In this document: positions 24,850 to 38,100 of the stretch, piece by piece
Numbering within the stretch: position 1 is the first letter of the stretch
How the letters are laid out: each line of letters opens with the position of its first letter
DNA from: Echinococcus granulosus
Lineage: Eukaryota > Platyhelminthes > Cestoda > Cyclophyllidea > Taeniidae
Length of the DNA stretch: 64,000 bases
Direction: 5' to 3'
Assembly (NCBI RefSeq): GCF_000524195.1
Contig: NW_020170395.1
Coordinates: forward strand, 814,718 to 878,717
The notes under the pieces: generated by a model
Seen by the model: only the letters and a program-made list of their open reading frames with translations
Told to the model about the DNA's origin: nothing
Databases searched by the model: none
Translations under genes and position numbers: made by a program

Positions 24850-26797
24850 TTTTATGCCAAAAGTCTACTAAGTGCATTTTTGTACCGTGTATAGGTACCT
24901 ATTTTACCACCATTATGATTTTAGATAGCAAAAGAAATCCTTGCTGATTTGTATTACTTATTTATTTGGATAAACAGATGGCGTTTTTACATATTTTATT
25001 GCTAGAAACAGTTGTCTTTACATGAAGTTGTAGTTCTAGAAGGTGAGGTTTTTTTATTTTGCTTTTTATGCTCGGTTCGGGTTCTTGTCGCATGTTACTC
25101 TTTAATAATAGACTAAAAGCAAACGCAATTATTTATACACAGGTGGATTGAATGGATCAGTAATCACCTAGTCTTCTCGAATCAACAACTTGAGAACAAG
25201 TTTCTTTATGAACGCTGTAAATAGTGAAGAGGCACGCCATGTCGAGGCTTTGACCTGGTCCCTGTATAGCGTCTTGCCTATTCTGGGGAGACGGTTCAGG
25301 GTCCATTCAAAACAAGTCGCAGTTCCTCCGAAATGTCCGTTCGTGAAGCTTGTAATACCGGAAAATCCGGAAGGAGGTAACAGAAAGTTCACTATGGTAC
25401 TTTGTGGGATGGGTGAGATTGTGATAGCGGTTTACACGAATCCTGTTCTTGTCTGGCTTTCGTAATTTTGCATTCTAAATCGGAGCTAAGTTAGATCCAC
25501 TTTGTTTCATGTTATTTAAAAAACGGCTTCTTTCAGTCAAATGATGTCTTTGATTTTGAGAAATTGAAGGAGACACTGATGACTAATCAGTCTTTTCCAC
25601 GTTTACTCGAGATCCACAGTGCTGTTGCCCTTGTCTGCAATCCAGTAAACCGCCCATTGGACATAATTTAGCCCCGCAGTCGATCTGTCAATTTCGCTCT
25701 CAAGGTCTTTATCTATAAGGACTCTACACTACTTGAGGCTATGTAGCCAAAGCTTCATCAGTGAATAAGAGTTATTTTATGGTCATATTTGTGCAATATG
25801 GATGAGAAGCGTGGAATTGCATTTAAACGAGGTTTTGAATGTTTGGTTCATTTTTAATGGCCAAAACTGATTTGTATTATGCAAAGCCATTTAACCTACT
25901 TAAAGTAGGCAAGTTAGTTACGATAATATCCGGTAGAATACCAAAACCATCAATCATTTATGAATTTTCTCCGAAACTGTTGCGCGTTCTGGTATTGGCA
26001 GAAATTTTTTTCAGCTTATGAATTTTTCATGGTTAAAACTGCACTTATTGGAATCGCAGGGGTGTAATTCATCACTTCAGTGGTTAACTGCCATAACTCC
26101 CATGTGCAATGGCGGCACCTAGAAAAACTTGCCAACTTTTATAGAAGCGACTTGGAGAAGAAAAGAACCCACCTATCAATATGAAATTACAGTATTAATT
26201 ATCACAGGTACCTCCTTTTTGGTTAACCAGGACCATGTAAATCGAGTGTTATTTCTCAAATTCTTGCAAACTGTGCAACAAGGAGGAAAAATTTGGCAAG
26301 AAGTTACCTTAGGGGTAGGACTTTGTGCTAACACCTTCACAAAAACCCCTTTCGCCCTTTACTAATGTATTTACTCAAATTAGAGTAGCATGACCCGCCG
26401 CCCACCCCACAACACCTGACTCAAAATTTGTGAATGCTTCAAAAGCGGAGTTTCTAACACCAAGCATCCTTTGTCGTATCCTACAGCCATGCTTGCTTAG
26501 GTTTATAAAATTGGTAGGCAGATAGACACCTACTGCTACCTAAATAAGTGCTAGCGCTGTCCAGATAAGCCCTTTGAAATCAAAACAAAAGTGGGCGATT
26601 TCTTTTAAATGATTACTGTGAGTTGTTGCAAACAGCGTTATTTCGAATAGCCCACTTTTTAGAAAATTTGAACTTGTATAGCTTGCCATTTTTAATCGTC
26701 AGCCGGTATAATTCGCCTTTTTTAAAGAGGTTATAGGAGGAGTTCTTTTGGAAAGTCGACCATATCTCGCTAATAATAATTCAAAGGTAGAAACAAC

Positions 26798-26975
26798 TGT
26801 AGGGCCTCGAGCCTTCCTTGAAGACGGAAGAAGACACAATACTCGGGCAGAATGTGTATTGTCGACGAACTGAAGGGTTTGGGGCTACTAGTATGGTCTG
26901 GAGGCCAGGCTGTCCATCAGATTTACAACAGCGGAGCCCCTAAGTAGTCCATTATCAAAGCCGAGATTTATGCAA
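26798..26975 (-). repeat. Antisense solo-LTR-like copy of the TRIM-like element
   Basis: The sequence starts TGTAGGGCCTCGAG and continues through gaagacggaagaagacacaa and tactcgggcagaatgtgtat. That is the reverse complement of the LTR seen at 32046-32224. The outer end TGTAG matches the LTR end CTACA read backwards. No internal region follows, so it looks like a solo LTR or fragment. The left boundary is good and the right boundary approximate. Confidence 0.75.
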
Positions 26976-27044
26976 CCAAGGTATTAAACAGCCATATTGG
27001 TTTGACGGCCTTAAGTTGATGCAAAACACAATGCTTCAGTTGTT

Positions 27045-28020
27045 TGTGTAACTTTGCGTTTTGGGACGTAGGCACTAAAGGACACGGCCATCGTACATCC
27101 ACCTAGTGACATGGCCTACGGACCATGCCAATATCCCCTCAGTCCGTCTGGAAGTCTCGACGCACTACATTGGTGGGAGTGGAAAGGGAACTTACTCATA
27201 AAGGACGGCTACTTCGACCTCTATTACTAAATGATATATCTTAACGTGAGGAAAGAAGAGTATTTGCCACGAATGGAAGAATCTCTGGCGACCCCTAACA
27301 AGGCTTGAAAATGACATCTACCTTCGACAACTACCCTGGTCCAGTTTTCTACAGGAATGCCATTAACAACCGAAGCGACACTTGCCTTGAACCATCTTGA
27401 AAAGTCGGTTATGGAGCTGTGTGTAGCGCCTGTGTGAAGGTGNNNNNNNNNNNNNNNNNNNNNNNNNNNNNNNNNNNNNNNNNNNNNNNNNNNNNNNNNN
27501 NNNNNNNNNNNNNNNNNNNNNNNNNNNNNNNNNNNNNNNNNNTCAGCTGGATAGAACTCAGGGGGAAATGGCTGAGCAGCACCGAAGTGAGAACAAAGTG
27601 GCAAGGAGGAATAGGCGCGAGGCCCTCTTCTCATGGAACTTTTTTGAGCCCCCTTCTCAACTAAACGATTATGCTTTTAGACCTGTGTTCTTACGACTAT
27701 CGATGGACATGTATGATGGCCTGCACATCCCCCCTCCCCCAGTACAGTTCGCAAACAGGAAGAAACCCCAGGCCCAGTGTAATTGCCAAGAGGGATCAGC
27801 GACGCTGCAGTCGAATATATCCTCAGTTGCGCGTAAATTTGATGACTGGCACGATTGATTTGTATGGCATGGACTACACTGTGGTGGTCGATGTGGGAGG
27901 AGAGGAACTGTGTAATACAACTTTTCGTTTTAGTGACGTAGACCCTAAAGGCCACGGCCATTGTACGCCCATCCAGTGACGTGGCCTCCAGATCATGCCG
28001 GTAGTCTCTTGGTCCATCCT
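27045..28020 (+). mobile_element. Degraded TRIM-like LTR element, copy 1
   Basis: A non-coding element of about 1 kb with direct terminal repeats. The left repeat starts TGTGTAACTTTGCGTTTTGG at 27045 and ends CTACA at 27169. The right repeat starts TGTGTAATACAACTTTTCG at 27909 and shares GACGTAG, CTAAAGG, CACGGCCAT and GTGAC-TGGCC with it before fading near 28020. A purine-rich tract (about 27894-27907) lies directly before the right repeat, as a polypurine tract should. The left repeat lacks the middle of the LTR present elsewhere. Its interior matches copy 2 at 31144-32224 in the same order and strand, for example at tctacaggaatgccatt and agctggatagaac. No retroviral protein is encoded. The gap at 27443-27542 lies inside it. 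Confidence 0.75.
27443..27542. other. Assembly gap (100 N)
   Basis: A run of exactly 100 N inside the TRIM-like element at 27045-28020. A break in a repeated element is a common place for short-read assembly to fail. The real missing length is unknown. Comparison with the ungapped copy at 31144-32224 suggests only a small loss. Confidence 0.98.
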
Positions 28021-29148
28021 AAAGGTGGTGGAGATGGCCTCTATGTTCAAAATATACTTGCAAATCCGGACAAAGATCGATGGTCCGTAAAATGTTGTCC
28101 TTTTGATTTGGGGGAGCATAACTTCCCTCCAGCAACACAAATGAAAATCAGACTTACTAACACCCAGTTCATTGGCCGCGGCTGTGAAGTGTGATTTATT
28201 AAAGAAGATTATACCCTTATAATAACACCATCGCTGACCACTCATCCTGTATCCGCTTTCGCTTGCTAAATTGGTAAGAGGTTCTAATTGTGATCTGCAA
28301 TATCAGTCGAAAACTCAGGACTCAACTGGAAAATAAGTCGCTTCTTAGAATCAGCAATCAAAATCACTCATTTAAAAGGTCTTGGATGCTAATAAATTCA
28401 TTTTTAATTTCTATAAATGTCCTTAGTTAAATTTGGGTGATGTCCTTATTCGCCTGCGGGCGTTATGCTGTGTTTCACGCAGTGGAGAGGTATTCCGTTC
28501 CCCTTTCCTGTAGATCGAATTCCGGGGGAGAAGGGAAAGAAGCATCATAGCAGAAAAGCAGATGAAAAAATGTGCAACTTTTGTCCAAAAGCGATACAAA
28601 GTTGTGTACCGACTTGGCCAAGAGAATTGCCCTCTTAACCACTGGGCCGTGACTGAACAAACCCTCGTAACGATGAAAAAAAACTGCAAACACCGTAAAG
28701 GCAAATTTCCTGGTGCCAAATTTTCCGATCATTCCCTCCGTATAAACAGGAAGTCAAGCTGAATGTCGAGAGAGAGGTTTAGCTATGAAAACGGTTAGCA
28801 CTTGTATCTACCCAACTTATCGATGTCTAGTTTTCCAAAGCTTCTATGAGAGAGCAAATTCGGACTAAAAAATTGAGCAACTCATCCTAACTACAGAGAA
28901 AAATGCACTTTGAAAAGTAACAAACATCTAACAAAAAGATGCGCATGCTGCCTTGCACTCTCGCCAATGACCAAAAACAAGAATTTACCTGAAAAACTGA
29001 AGAAATTTTGCAAGAGAAGCAGGAAAAGGAAGGGGGGAACTGGAAGTGAAATTTATAACACCAGTGTGTGTGCGTGTGTCCTCACACGCTAAAAAAGGCT
29101 GACAAAGAGAAAGGTAATAATAAAACCTTTGCCTTCGCCGCCTCTGCA

Positions 29149-32100
29149 TCAGTGTGTCATTCGCTTGTCAGTGGAGTCTGTCTTCACTAGTTCGGTACTG
29201 CCACGCTTCATCATCCTTCGTGGGGGGCGTCTGACCTTGGAGGCGACGGCGGTGGGGGGAGAGGATCTTATGGAGCCTAGTGACTCTTCCGACATCGATG
29301 TCGTGGCGGTATTCGTGGTATTGCTAGTGGATGAGGAGAAGGCAGAAGAATCTGAGGCACTACTAGCGCTCTTGGAGACCGAAGCGCTACTACCATTCTT
29401 CATTCGCTCTAGTAGAGTGGTCTCGCTCTCGGATATTGCTCTGGAAGGGAGAATCGGCCGTTTGGAGGAACAGAGGGTAGAACCGTCCACCAGTTGCTGC
29501 GGGCGTCCTATCACACCATTAGAGTTGGCAAAAGATTCAAGGAAGGGGCGGCGGGAAACCTCGCCGCAACGTTTTATGCCGCGGTTGGTGATGTAGGAGT
29601 GGCATTCGTAGGAGGTTAGGCGGTTATAATCATATTTGCGTGGAGGCAGACCGCCCAGTGAAGGCCCTGTGTTGGAGTGACATTGCCAGAAACCGCTGAG
29701 GACGTCTTGATTCACTGGGTTTGGCTGCTGCATTGCGACCATTTTGGCCTGCAATGAGAAGAGGAGAGGACTCTTACATGACTCATTTCTTTATTTTTAC
29801 TATCCACTACCTGAGACAAATGAATTCACGTTTCCTCCTTTGTCTCCTACTATGAATGTTTGTTAATCTAACAATAAACAGAGATGGTTTGTCGAAAGAG
29901 AGTAAGTGAACTCTGTGCGATTGAACATGAAAGCTTGTTTTTAGTAGCTCCATATTGCATATGGCTACCGATCTAAATGAGTGAGGTTAGAGAGTCTTAC
30001 ATGCCAACTACATCTCTTAAGTAGTCAGCACGAAACATGACGTCCGACTCTGAGTGAACTCACTAAATTTTAGCATACAAAAGTAGGTAACAGATTTTGC
30101 CCAACTGTGATGCAAATAAGCAATTAGAACTAGCCTTGTTAGTACGGACACAGAGAATCTTATTGCCTCCAGAGATATCTCACCTTTTGCTGCTGAACTT
30201 CGTAAATCCAACCCTTGAGGTCCTTCCCATCACTCGAAAATAGGTAGGCGTCCACGACCAAACCGAGATCGTTAGTTACGATTCCAGCAAACGAGTTCGG
30301 ATCTGAGAAGGTCAAACAAGGGACAAGGATTTCATTCATTAAAGTCCTAGTACATTTGGCTGCAGTAAATTTAAAATGACTTGCGACAAAACATAAAGGA
30401 TTAATTGAGCTCACTCGCTCGTTCCATTTTACCATTCGCTTTTTCTCAGCAACGTTCAACAAAATTACGTTACCCTTACCATCCCATTTATTTTGGATTG
30501 TCAGGTTGTTAAGAAGGATGGGAGGTCGGTGGACGTAGATGCGTCTCCTTACGACAGAGTGCTTGCAAATGAGGATCATGTCGGAGAGTAGCATGCAGAG
30601 AGCATTGGAGATCTGTGGTACCAAAAAAAATACTTGACCATCCACCTCCGATACACACGCTTTACGGGGTGGATGGAATATTCCAGTCACCTATGCAAAC
30701 CTTTGCTAACCCTGAATGCATTTACTAAAAGCAGTATTTTGATGAAAGCCCTGGACTACATTGATTTCTTAAAACACATTTTTCGATGTTACTTTAGCAG
30801 AGGAAAGTAGTTCAATATGTTATCAGCTGTAGTTCTGAAAGAATTTTTAACAAACACTGCACAAAGTGATGAGACGGGGGTTGAAATAGGCCTCCAGAGC
30901 AATTCTCAAAGTTTAAAATAATGGAAAAAAAAGCGAATGTAAGACATACAGATTAAAATTTTTATCTGAAATATTCACTGAGCTACTTATCAAAGTTTCG
31001 ATATAAAAAATGTTCAATTAATAATTTGACACTTGCAATTCAGTTGCCTCTGGACTTCTTCGCTGTTGAAGTGATACTGGTTCGCCATTGCGATAAAGCG
31101 GTTTCGTATTTTACTCGTGTTCTCATATAATACTTTAGTGGTTTGTTTGACTCTCGGTTTCGACAATAGGGTAACTTGGAACCGCCGCTTTTATACCTCC
31201 ACCAGGCGGTCTGACCTCCGGGCCATTTCAGTAGCCCCCAAACCCTTCAATACGTCTATAATGCATATTCTGCCCTAGCATTATGTTTTCTCTCGTCTTC
31301 AGGGAAGTCTCAAGGCGCTACACTAGTGACATCGAAATGCGGACTTAATCCTAAAGGACAACTATTCCCAATTCTACTAATAAGTGATAAACCTTCACGG
31401 GGCAGAAGTGCATATGCTGTGGATGGGATAATACTACGATCCCTAGAAGAAGGTCTGAAAATGACGTTGACCTTCGGCAACCACTCCGGACTCGTGGTCT
31501 ACAGGAATGCCATTTACAACTGAATCTACACTAGCTAAGAAACATTTGGAAAAGTTCGTTACGGAACTTGTCTACTGTACCTGTGTGGAACTATCAATTA
31601 AGTGAACACGCGATGCCTCCCACCTATCTACTAGCTGGATAGAACCCAGATGGGTAAGGGTTGGGAAGCATTGAAGAGAGAACAAAGTAGTACGGTGGAA
31701 TAGATGCGAGACCTTATCCAAACGGAACTATGTTGAACACCGCCCTTTATTATATGACTTTCCTTTTATGTCAGTGTTCCTACCACTAGCGATGGGTATG
31801 CGTGATGGCCACCACATCCCCCCTTCCTCCAATATAGTTCTTAAACAGGCCGAAACTCCAGATCCAGTAGAATTAGTAAGAGGGATCAGTGAGATAGTCA
31901 GATATCCTGTCGGTTTCGCGCAAATTCGGTGACTGGCACCGCTGGCTTGTGAGTGGTTTGTCGCGGCACTGATTATGTTATGACGGCTGACGCAGGAGAT
32001 TGATCAAGAAAGGCGCCGGCAACGACACTTAAAAGGGGAGGGGGCTGTGTGATGCTTTAATCGGTTCCGGTAACAGGCCGCTTAGAGCCTCTGCTGTTGT

Positions 32101-35100
32101 ACCTTTATCGGACGGCCTGGCATCTGGCTATGCCAGTAGCCTCCTTCCCTTCTGTACGTCGATAATACATATTCTGCCCGAGTGTTGTGTCTTCTTTCGT
32201 TTTCAGGGCTGTCGAAGGGCGCTAAACTTACATTAACTACCAAAAACCTACCACCTTCACGTTTATCAAAAACGTAGTAAAAATAAGTTTTATGATGACA
32301 AAAAAAATAAGTTACGGATCAATGGCCGATAAAATGCCGTACCAGTGATCATCATATCCCGTCCTTAAGCCTCTCGAAACATCTTGGGACTTCACTAGCG
32401 ATCTTATGATGTAATCCGTTGAACATTTAATTCTTCATTCCTCGAAAATATTCCTATCAGGTTTCATATTTGAAATAAATTGATTGAAACAATTTATTTC
32501 AATAAAAGTAGAGAAAAGAGTAGTATCCGAAACCACTCAATTTTTGAGTCCAATTTACTGGCCGATGACCCTCCCTTTGACGGGTGTCTAAGTTAATTAT
32601 ACGTTCTCGTGATGCAAAGGTATTCATCACTTATTCTCGGTAGCAAAGCTTCTGCTTACTTTTCCTCCTGTATACTTGACCTTGGCCTGGACTTCGGCGA
32701 TTGGTTTTCGTGTGCGCAACCGTCCGTTAATCCTCATTGGCTGACGCAGAATGGACCTAATATCCGCCGATCCCGCGGGTAACTCCATATTGAGTTCAGA
32801 TCGGATAGAATCGGTGGTGGTGTATTTGTGGATTCGCTGGATGAATTCGTTAAGTTTTGTCCTAGATTCCTCCTTGGGCTGATTGACATCAACCTCCTTC
32901 ACAAAATCTTCCACTGCTTCTAGCTGAGTGTAGTAGATATTCATTTCGTAATTCACTTTATTTTATTCCTCAAAGGACTAAATTCCACAACGCTTACCAT
33001 TTCCGTCAGGTCTGAGGTTTCATATTCATCAGTGGTAGTTTCCTTAATTCGTCGAATGAGAATGCCATATCGGGTTAGCCTCTGGAAGGGTTGTGCCAGC
33101 AAACCGCTCAAGCTTTCTCTGGAGTTCAGGGGATTGTTGGATCTTGTCCACTAACAAACCGGGTGAAATAGCTAGTAGTGATGGAGTTTTTAGTTAACTG
33201 AGGATGTCTGCCAGTTTTGTAATCACGGATTAACTGAGGACGTTGTTTTGATTATGGAATTCACACTGAATTAATGCATGTCAACTTAATCATTCCATAA
33301 AACACTTTGTAACGAAGTTTTCACACAGATTTGAAAAATTAAATGTGCATCGGATTTGACCTTTTCTAAAAAAACACTCAACACACCCTGTGGTAGATGG
33401 AAAAGAACTTGTTGTTTTCATCCAAGTATTTGATATTGGAAATGAGGGTACCGTAGGTCTCCAGAAAATTGATGTAGGGATGGAAGTAGCTTGCAAACTG
33501 AAAATAAAACACTGAAAATTACTACAGTTTGAAAAAGTCTAGGGAACAAAACAGAATCTCCAAAAAATGTATCCGCGTAGAAATTACGTTTCACATTCTA
33601 CCATTTGCTGGCTAAATGTCATCGCTGTGGATGGCTGATAATGCAAACGCGCCCAACAAGAGGCTCATTATAATCCCATTCAACATCGCTCCTTAAAAGT
33701 ACTTCATATTATGTGTTTTGCTAAATAATTTACTTTTGAATATACTCACCATAGAACATTACCCATCCTTAATGAAAAAAGGAGCATGATATTCTGCAGC
33801 CGAAACCAAAGTTAAAATAAGAAGCTTTCTCTCACAGATGGAGTATCAGCTAGCTACCACCTCTTTCGTCTAGCGACCAAAGTAGTAGAATAACCAAGTA
33901 GTGTCAGGTGCTACGCAATGGAGCGTTATTTCATCTTCTGCCAGTTTGTTTTTTGCTCTCTACGCGGCCATAACGCTACTGGGATAGAGCTAAGGTAGTC
34001 TCATCTAAACTACTCTCTCGACCCTTCCGTGCCCTAATAATAAAGATGCTTCGGCGGGGATGAGTAGGGCACTAGAGTTCTACCATAGTGCTTTGCGATT
34101 CCATTTGTTTATTAATAGTGGGGAACGAGAGGATGCAAAGGGTCATACTAACCTGAGAGAAGGCCTTTGCCATGCTTCGAATGCAAAATTTCACATCAAT
34201 CGCGCTTTCATTGGTGATCCCCGGCTCGAAGCAGTCGGTCCAAAACTGATGATTCACCTTATATATAGTGCCGATATTTCCAAAGACGTCTTCAAACGGG
34301 GGGGCTGTGAAACCAGGAAAATCATACAGGGAAAGGGTGCTGAGGTTGCTGAGGGAGGAGGTGCAAGAGGTGAGGTCATGGCTCCCACGACCGCGAAACC
34401 GTCGATGCATATGAGATCCAGCGGTGCTGGCAGTGGGAGTGCTGGGACCCAGCTCAGTGGGAACAATGGGATCCATGGAGGGTACCATACTTAATCGATT
34501 GAGGGAACCACTGCGGGAGGCGTAATCATGAGACCCGGTGGTGGATTTTGTCAGGTCAAGGTAAACGGCGATGTGAACCTATTGCAGCAAATAGAACAGT
34601 TGATTGATGAATACTCTCAAAATTCAATGCAATTTAGGAATATCTTCATTATTTAATCTATACGTGCTCATATTGAAGTCAGTAGCAATATAAAGTTGAG
34701 CAAAAAAGCAGTTCATATATTTAGCTCCAAATGAATTTCGGGTCATCGGTAAACACTTTTGCTTGACGAACTGTTGGAAATAGCAATTTAGGTTCAGTGG
34801 ATGAAGTGGTGGAGTGGGGCTGCACCTGCTTTAGTTGTGTACTTGACTACGTAGGACTTTTGAGTTGCACGTGATTTGGTCCACACACCGTCGGGTTGGC
34901 GCCTGATCGTTCATTTTGCCTTACCAATTATCTTTACACTCCTTCCAGGATGGCGTTACGGAGTCAGTGGGAAGTAGCTCAGGAATAGCCATAGTCCATT
35001 CCAAACATGGTACTAATTGGCATTCATCAATAAGAAATCGGTCAATGATGAGCTATCCGGGTCTTCACAACCAATTGACCGATATAATTTGAGAATTCCT

Positions 35101-38100
35101 AAGTTCACAAACGTTTTGTTAGGTTGGATTTATGTGTTTCAACCGACAAATGACAGAAAATCCTAAGATTTTAACTCTTAGTGAAATCAGGTGACTGCCT
35201 TGTAGGAATCTGGCGCTAAGGGACCAAGAATAACTAGTGAAGTGACTATCTGACCTCCTGCGTATTTTGAATGTGATGTTAGAGCGGGGGCTAGATGAAC
35301 CCCTTTTTAGCTAGAATTTGTGTCAATGGGTGAAAATCAGTGCTATCGTTTTGTGAATAAGTAAAGTAGCTCTCTGCCTCATTGTTAGCGTTCACTTGGG
35401 ATGTTGTGTTGGATGACAAAAGCCGGAACGGTATCTTGCGTGTGACAATATTGAAGGTGTTTCGAGCAAGAACACACGCACACCCATAAAAGGGTGGTCG
35501 ATAGTGGGAAGGTAGTGCACAAGTAGTTGCGCACTAGCAATGGCAACCGAACCGAAGTAAGGCACTTCTTTGCGTGACGTTGGATTCGTGCCACCTACCC
35601 CAACGAGGGAAAGCAATGCGCCAAACATGAGAGGTTGTACAGTGGTGACAGAAAGTTTAATGTATTTAGTGGTTGCTAAAGTTACCGAGATCGTGATATG
35701 TCACCGTTAACTCTTGTAACGAGCATAGCCTCGTGAGCTCTGCGTCATGTTTGGAGTTCGAAAAAACCTTAAAGAGAACTGTAGGAAATGGTAAACGGTA
35801 TGTTAGACTCGGATAGCTGGTGCCTCTCTAGGTTGGGCAAACATGTTAAGGCCCATGCAGGTGACCGCAGCTCTTCAAATAATTCGTCATTTAAGCCGAC
35901 TTTTCTTGGAGAAGAGATCGGTCTACGAATCGGATTTGCTGTAAAACATCGTCGAATGAAATCCAACGATACAGTTCGCCAGAGGTAGACCCACTGAAAT
36001 CTAAGATGTGCATAATTATCATGGAATTTAGAGAACCTCTAATGTAATGGCCATTCCTTCCATGATATTCTTCTTCATTTCAATGTGGATTTCACTTCAC
36101 TTGAATACTATCGGAGTACGTAATGCCGGCAAGTAATTGCTTTAGGTGGTGAGTACATAGCTTTAAACACACTGGAGGCTATGACATTGATTAGCTTTTG
36201 TTTCAACTATGACGCAATATTGTTGCTTTAATGTTACAGCTGGTAAGGTCACCACCTCGGTGTCATGATAGCTGTGTTTGTGCCTATGCCATCCTGGGTC
36301 AGTAACAAACCATCTTTTAGAGCGACACGTCTCAATGCACCATCTCATTGCATCATCTACTACTTTTCCTGCAGAGTTTTTTAAAAAAAGGGGTCTTCCC
36401 TCTCCTCAGCCCTCTCCTGCAACCGAAGAAATAAGACCCAAGGAAAGTTCGGCCCACTGAACGATTACAAAAAGTAGGCAACTTAGTTTCCAAGAGAAAA
36501 AGGAGACGAAAAATTCAGTCAATTACCAACATATTTGTAGTGATAAGTTAAGATTCATGCTTCTGGAATGGTTTTAACAACCCTAACCACCTTGGGAAAT
36601 CAAGAACTTTGCTCGAATGATCACATGATCGGACTGCAAAACTAGCCTGTAACTAACAATGTTATCGCTCAAAGGTGTATCTGCCTAGACTTCAGTTATA
36701 CCGTCCAAAAGCGGGACTTATTATTGTTAAAATGATACGTAAACAATTAGGCAGTTGAAATTCGGTTGTTACAATTGTGAGAAACAAATTCCAAACAGTG
36801 GTAACACACATTCGCAATGTGAAAGGAAAACACAAACAGTCGGGGATATCGGCCTAAGGAGGTGCGTCTTAATGTCGCTTAGTCAGGATGCCATGCTGTG
36901 GTCTGATGTCGCCTTGCAGCCTCACCAAAGTAAGATGTAGGCATTTGATTCCCTGCTTGTGATTCACAAATGTACAAATCTGCGTGTGTATGTGTGTGCC
37001 GTGCTCTGATTAGGCCGTTTAGCCACACTCCACTTTCACACTCAAACACTCCGTCTCGCATTAACCTAAGCAGCATGTTTGAGAGCCATGCAAACCCAGG
37101 CCAGAGGTTTGCATTTTTCATGTGATTCCAAAGCTCCTCTCTCTCTCATCCATTGCATTGTGTGCCATATCGGCAGCCTCGTGAGAGTTAGGCAATTAAA
37201 CAAGAGTCGGTTTTCTTCCACATTTACTAAATTTCTAAATCACTTTTTCTCTAATAAGAGGTACCTTTGGTCCCCTAAGTGGGAGCCAGCTTAGAAAAGG
37301 CTTTGGCGAATAAAAAACGGGTGGTTTAGGCACCTACGAGGAGGGTTTAAATAAAGCACTAAAACGAGCATTTAGAGGGAGTTCTTGAGGCAGACTGAGA
37401 CTCACATCTATCAGCATCTCTAGGGTTTTTATGTAACAGGCTTCGGTATAGAGGAGCTCCATTACGGCGGATAGCTGCAAGTCCTTGGCTTTCTTACTCA
37501 AATCCTATAAAATAACAGAAAAATGTCAAATAAGAACCACAATAATATTCAAAATTAGATTGTAACTTAGGGCAGTTACGTTAGGATTTACAACAGTGTC
37601 CTGATTTTCTTCCACCGTAAGCTGGTTCCACATTTTCTCAATGACCGAGAAATCATGACGTTGCAGGTTCTGTGGAAAAACTGCCAGCAGATTTTGTGGA
37701 ATTTTTGGTAGATTCCCTTTTTCAAAGTCTTTCAAGCGATTCTGTAGTCTATCCGTTTGCACCTAAAACACAACAGAGGAGAGGTTCGCCCTCGAAATAA
37801 GAATAGACAGAAGGTAAATTGAAGGAGGGATAATTAAGGGGATGTTCTAATGAAAGGATGGTTGACTGAACAAAATAATAATGATGATGTTAGGATGACA
37901 TGACAGTGGATGCGACCTACCATCAACGAGCCTATCTGATCATAGGAGCGCTCACGTCGACGTATATACGTCGGAGGTCTCTGCCACAAATTATTTCGAC
38001 TATGTGATTATTCGTACGACACGGGGGTGAAAAAATGAATATTTACGAGTGTCGGCATTTCTTTTAAGCTTACTGTAGCCTGAGGATTGCACGCCGCGTT

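Larger units (their letters stand above)
24850..29148. other. Intergenic region between convergent DIS3L2 copy B and PLEKHG5-like gene
   Basis: About 4.3 kb without a recognised gene. It should hold the 3' UTRs of both flanking genes. An antisense LTR-like copy lies at about 26798-26975 and a degraded LTR element at 27045-28020 containing the second assembly gap. No AATAAA was found in the first 350 bases after the DIS3L2 stop. The remaining open frames show no motif I recognise. Confidence 0.6.

Noticed and set aside
29129..29596. Plus-strand open frame of 155 codons
   Set aside because: It is antisense to the Ser-rich last exon of the PLEKHG5-like gene; its Val/Leu-rich composition is the mirror of Ser codons.
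31326..31523. Open frame inside TRIM-like element copy 2
   Set aside because: It is not preserved in copy 1 and has no gag, protease or reverse transcriptase motif.
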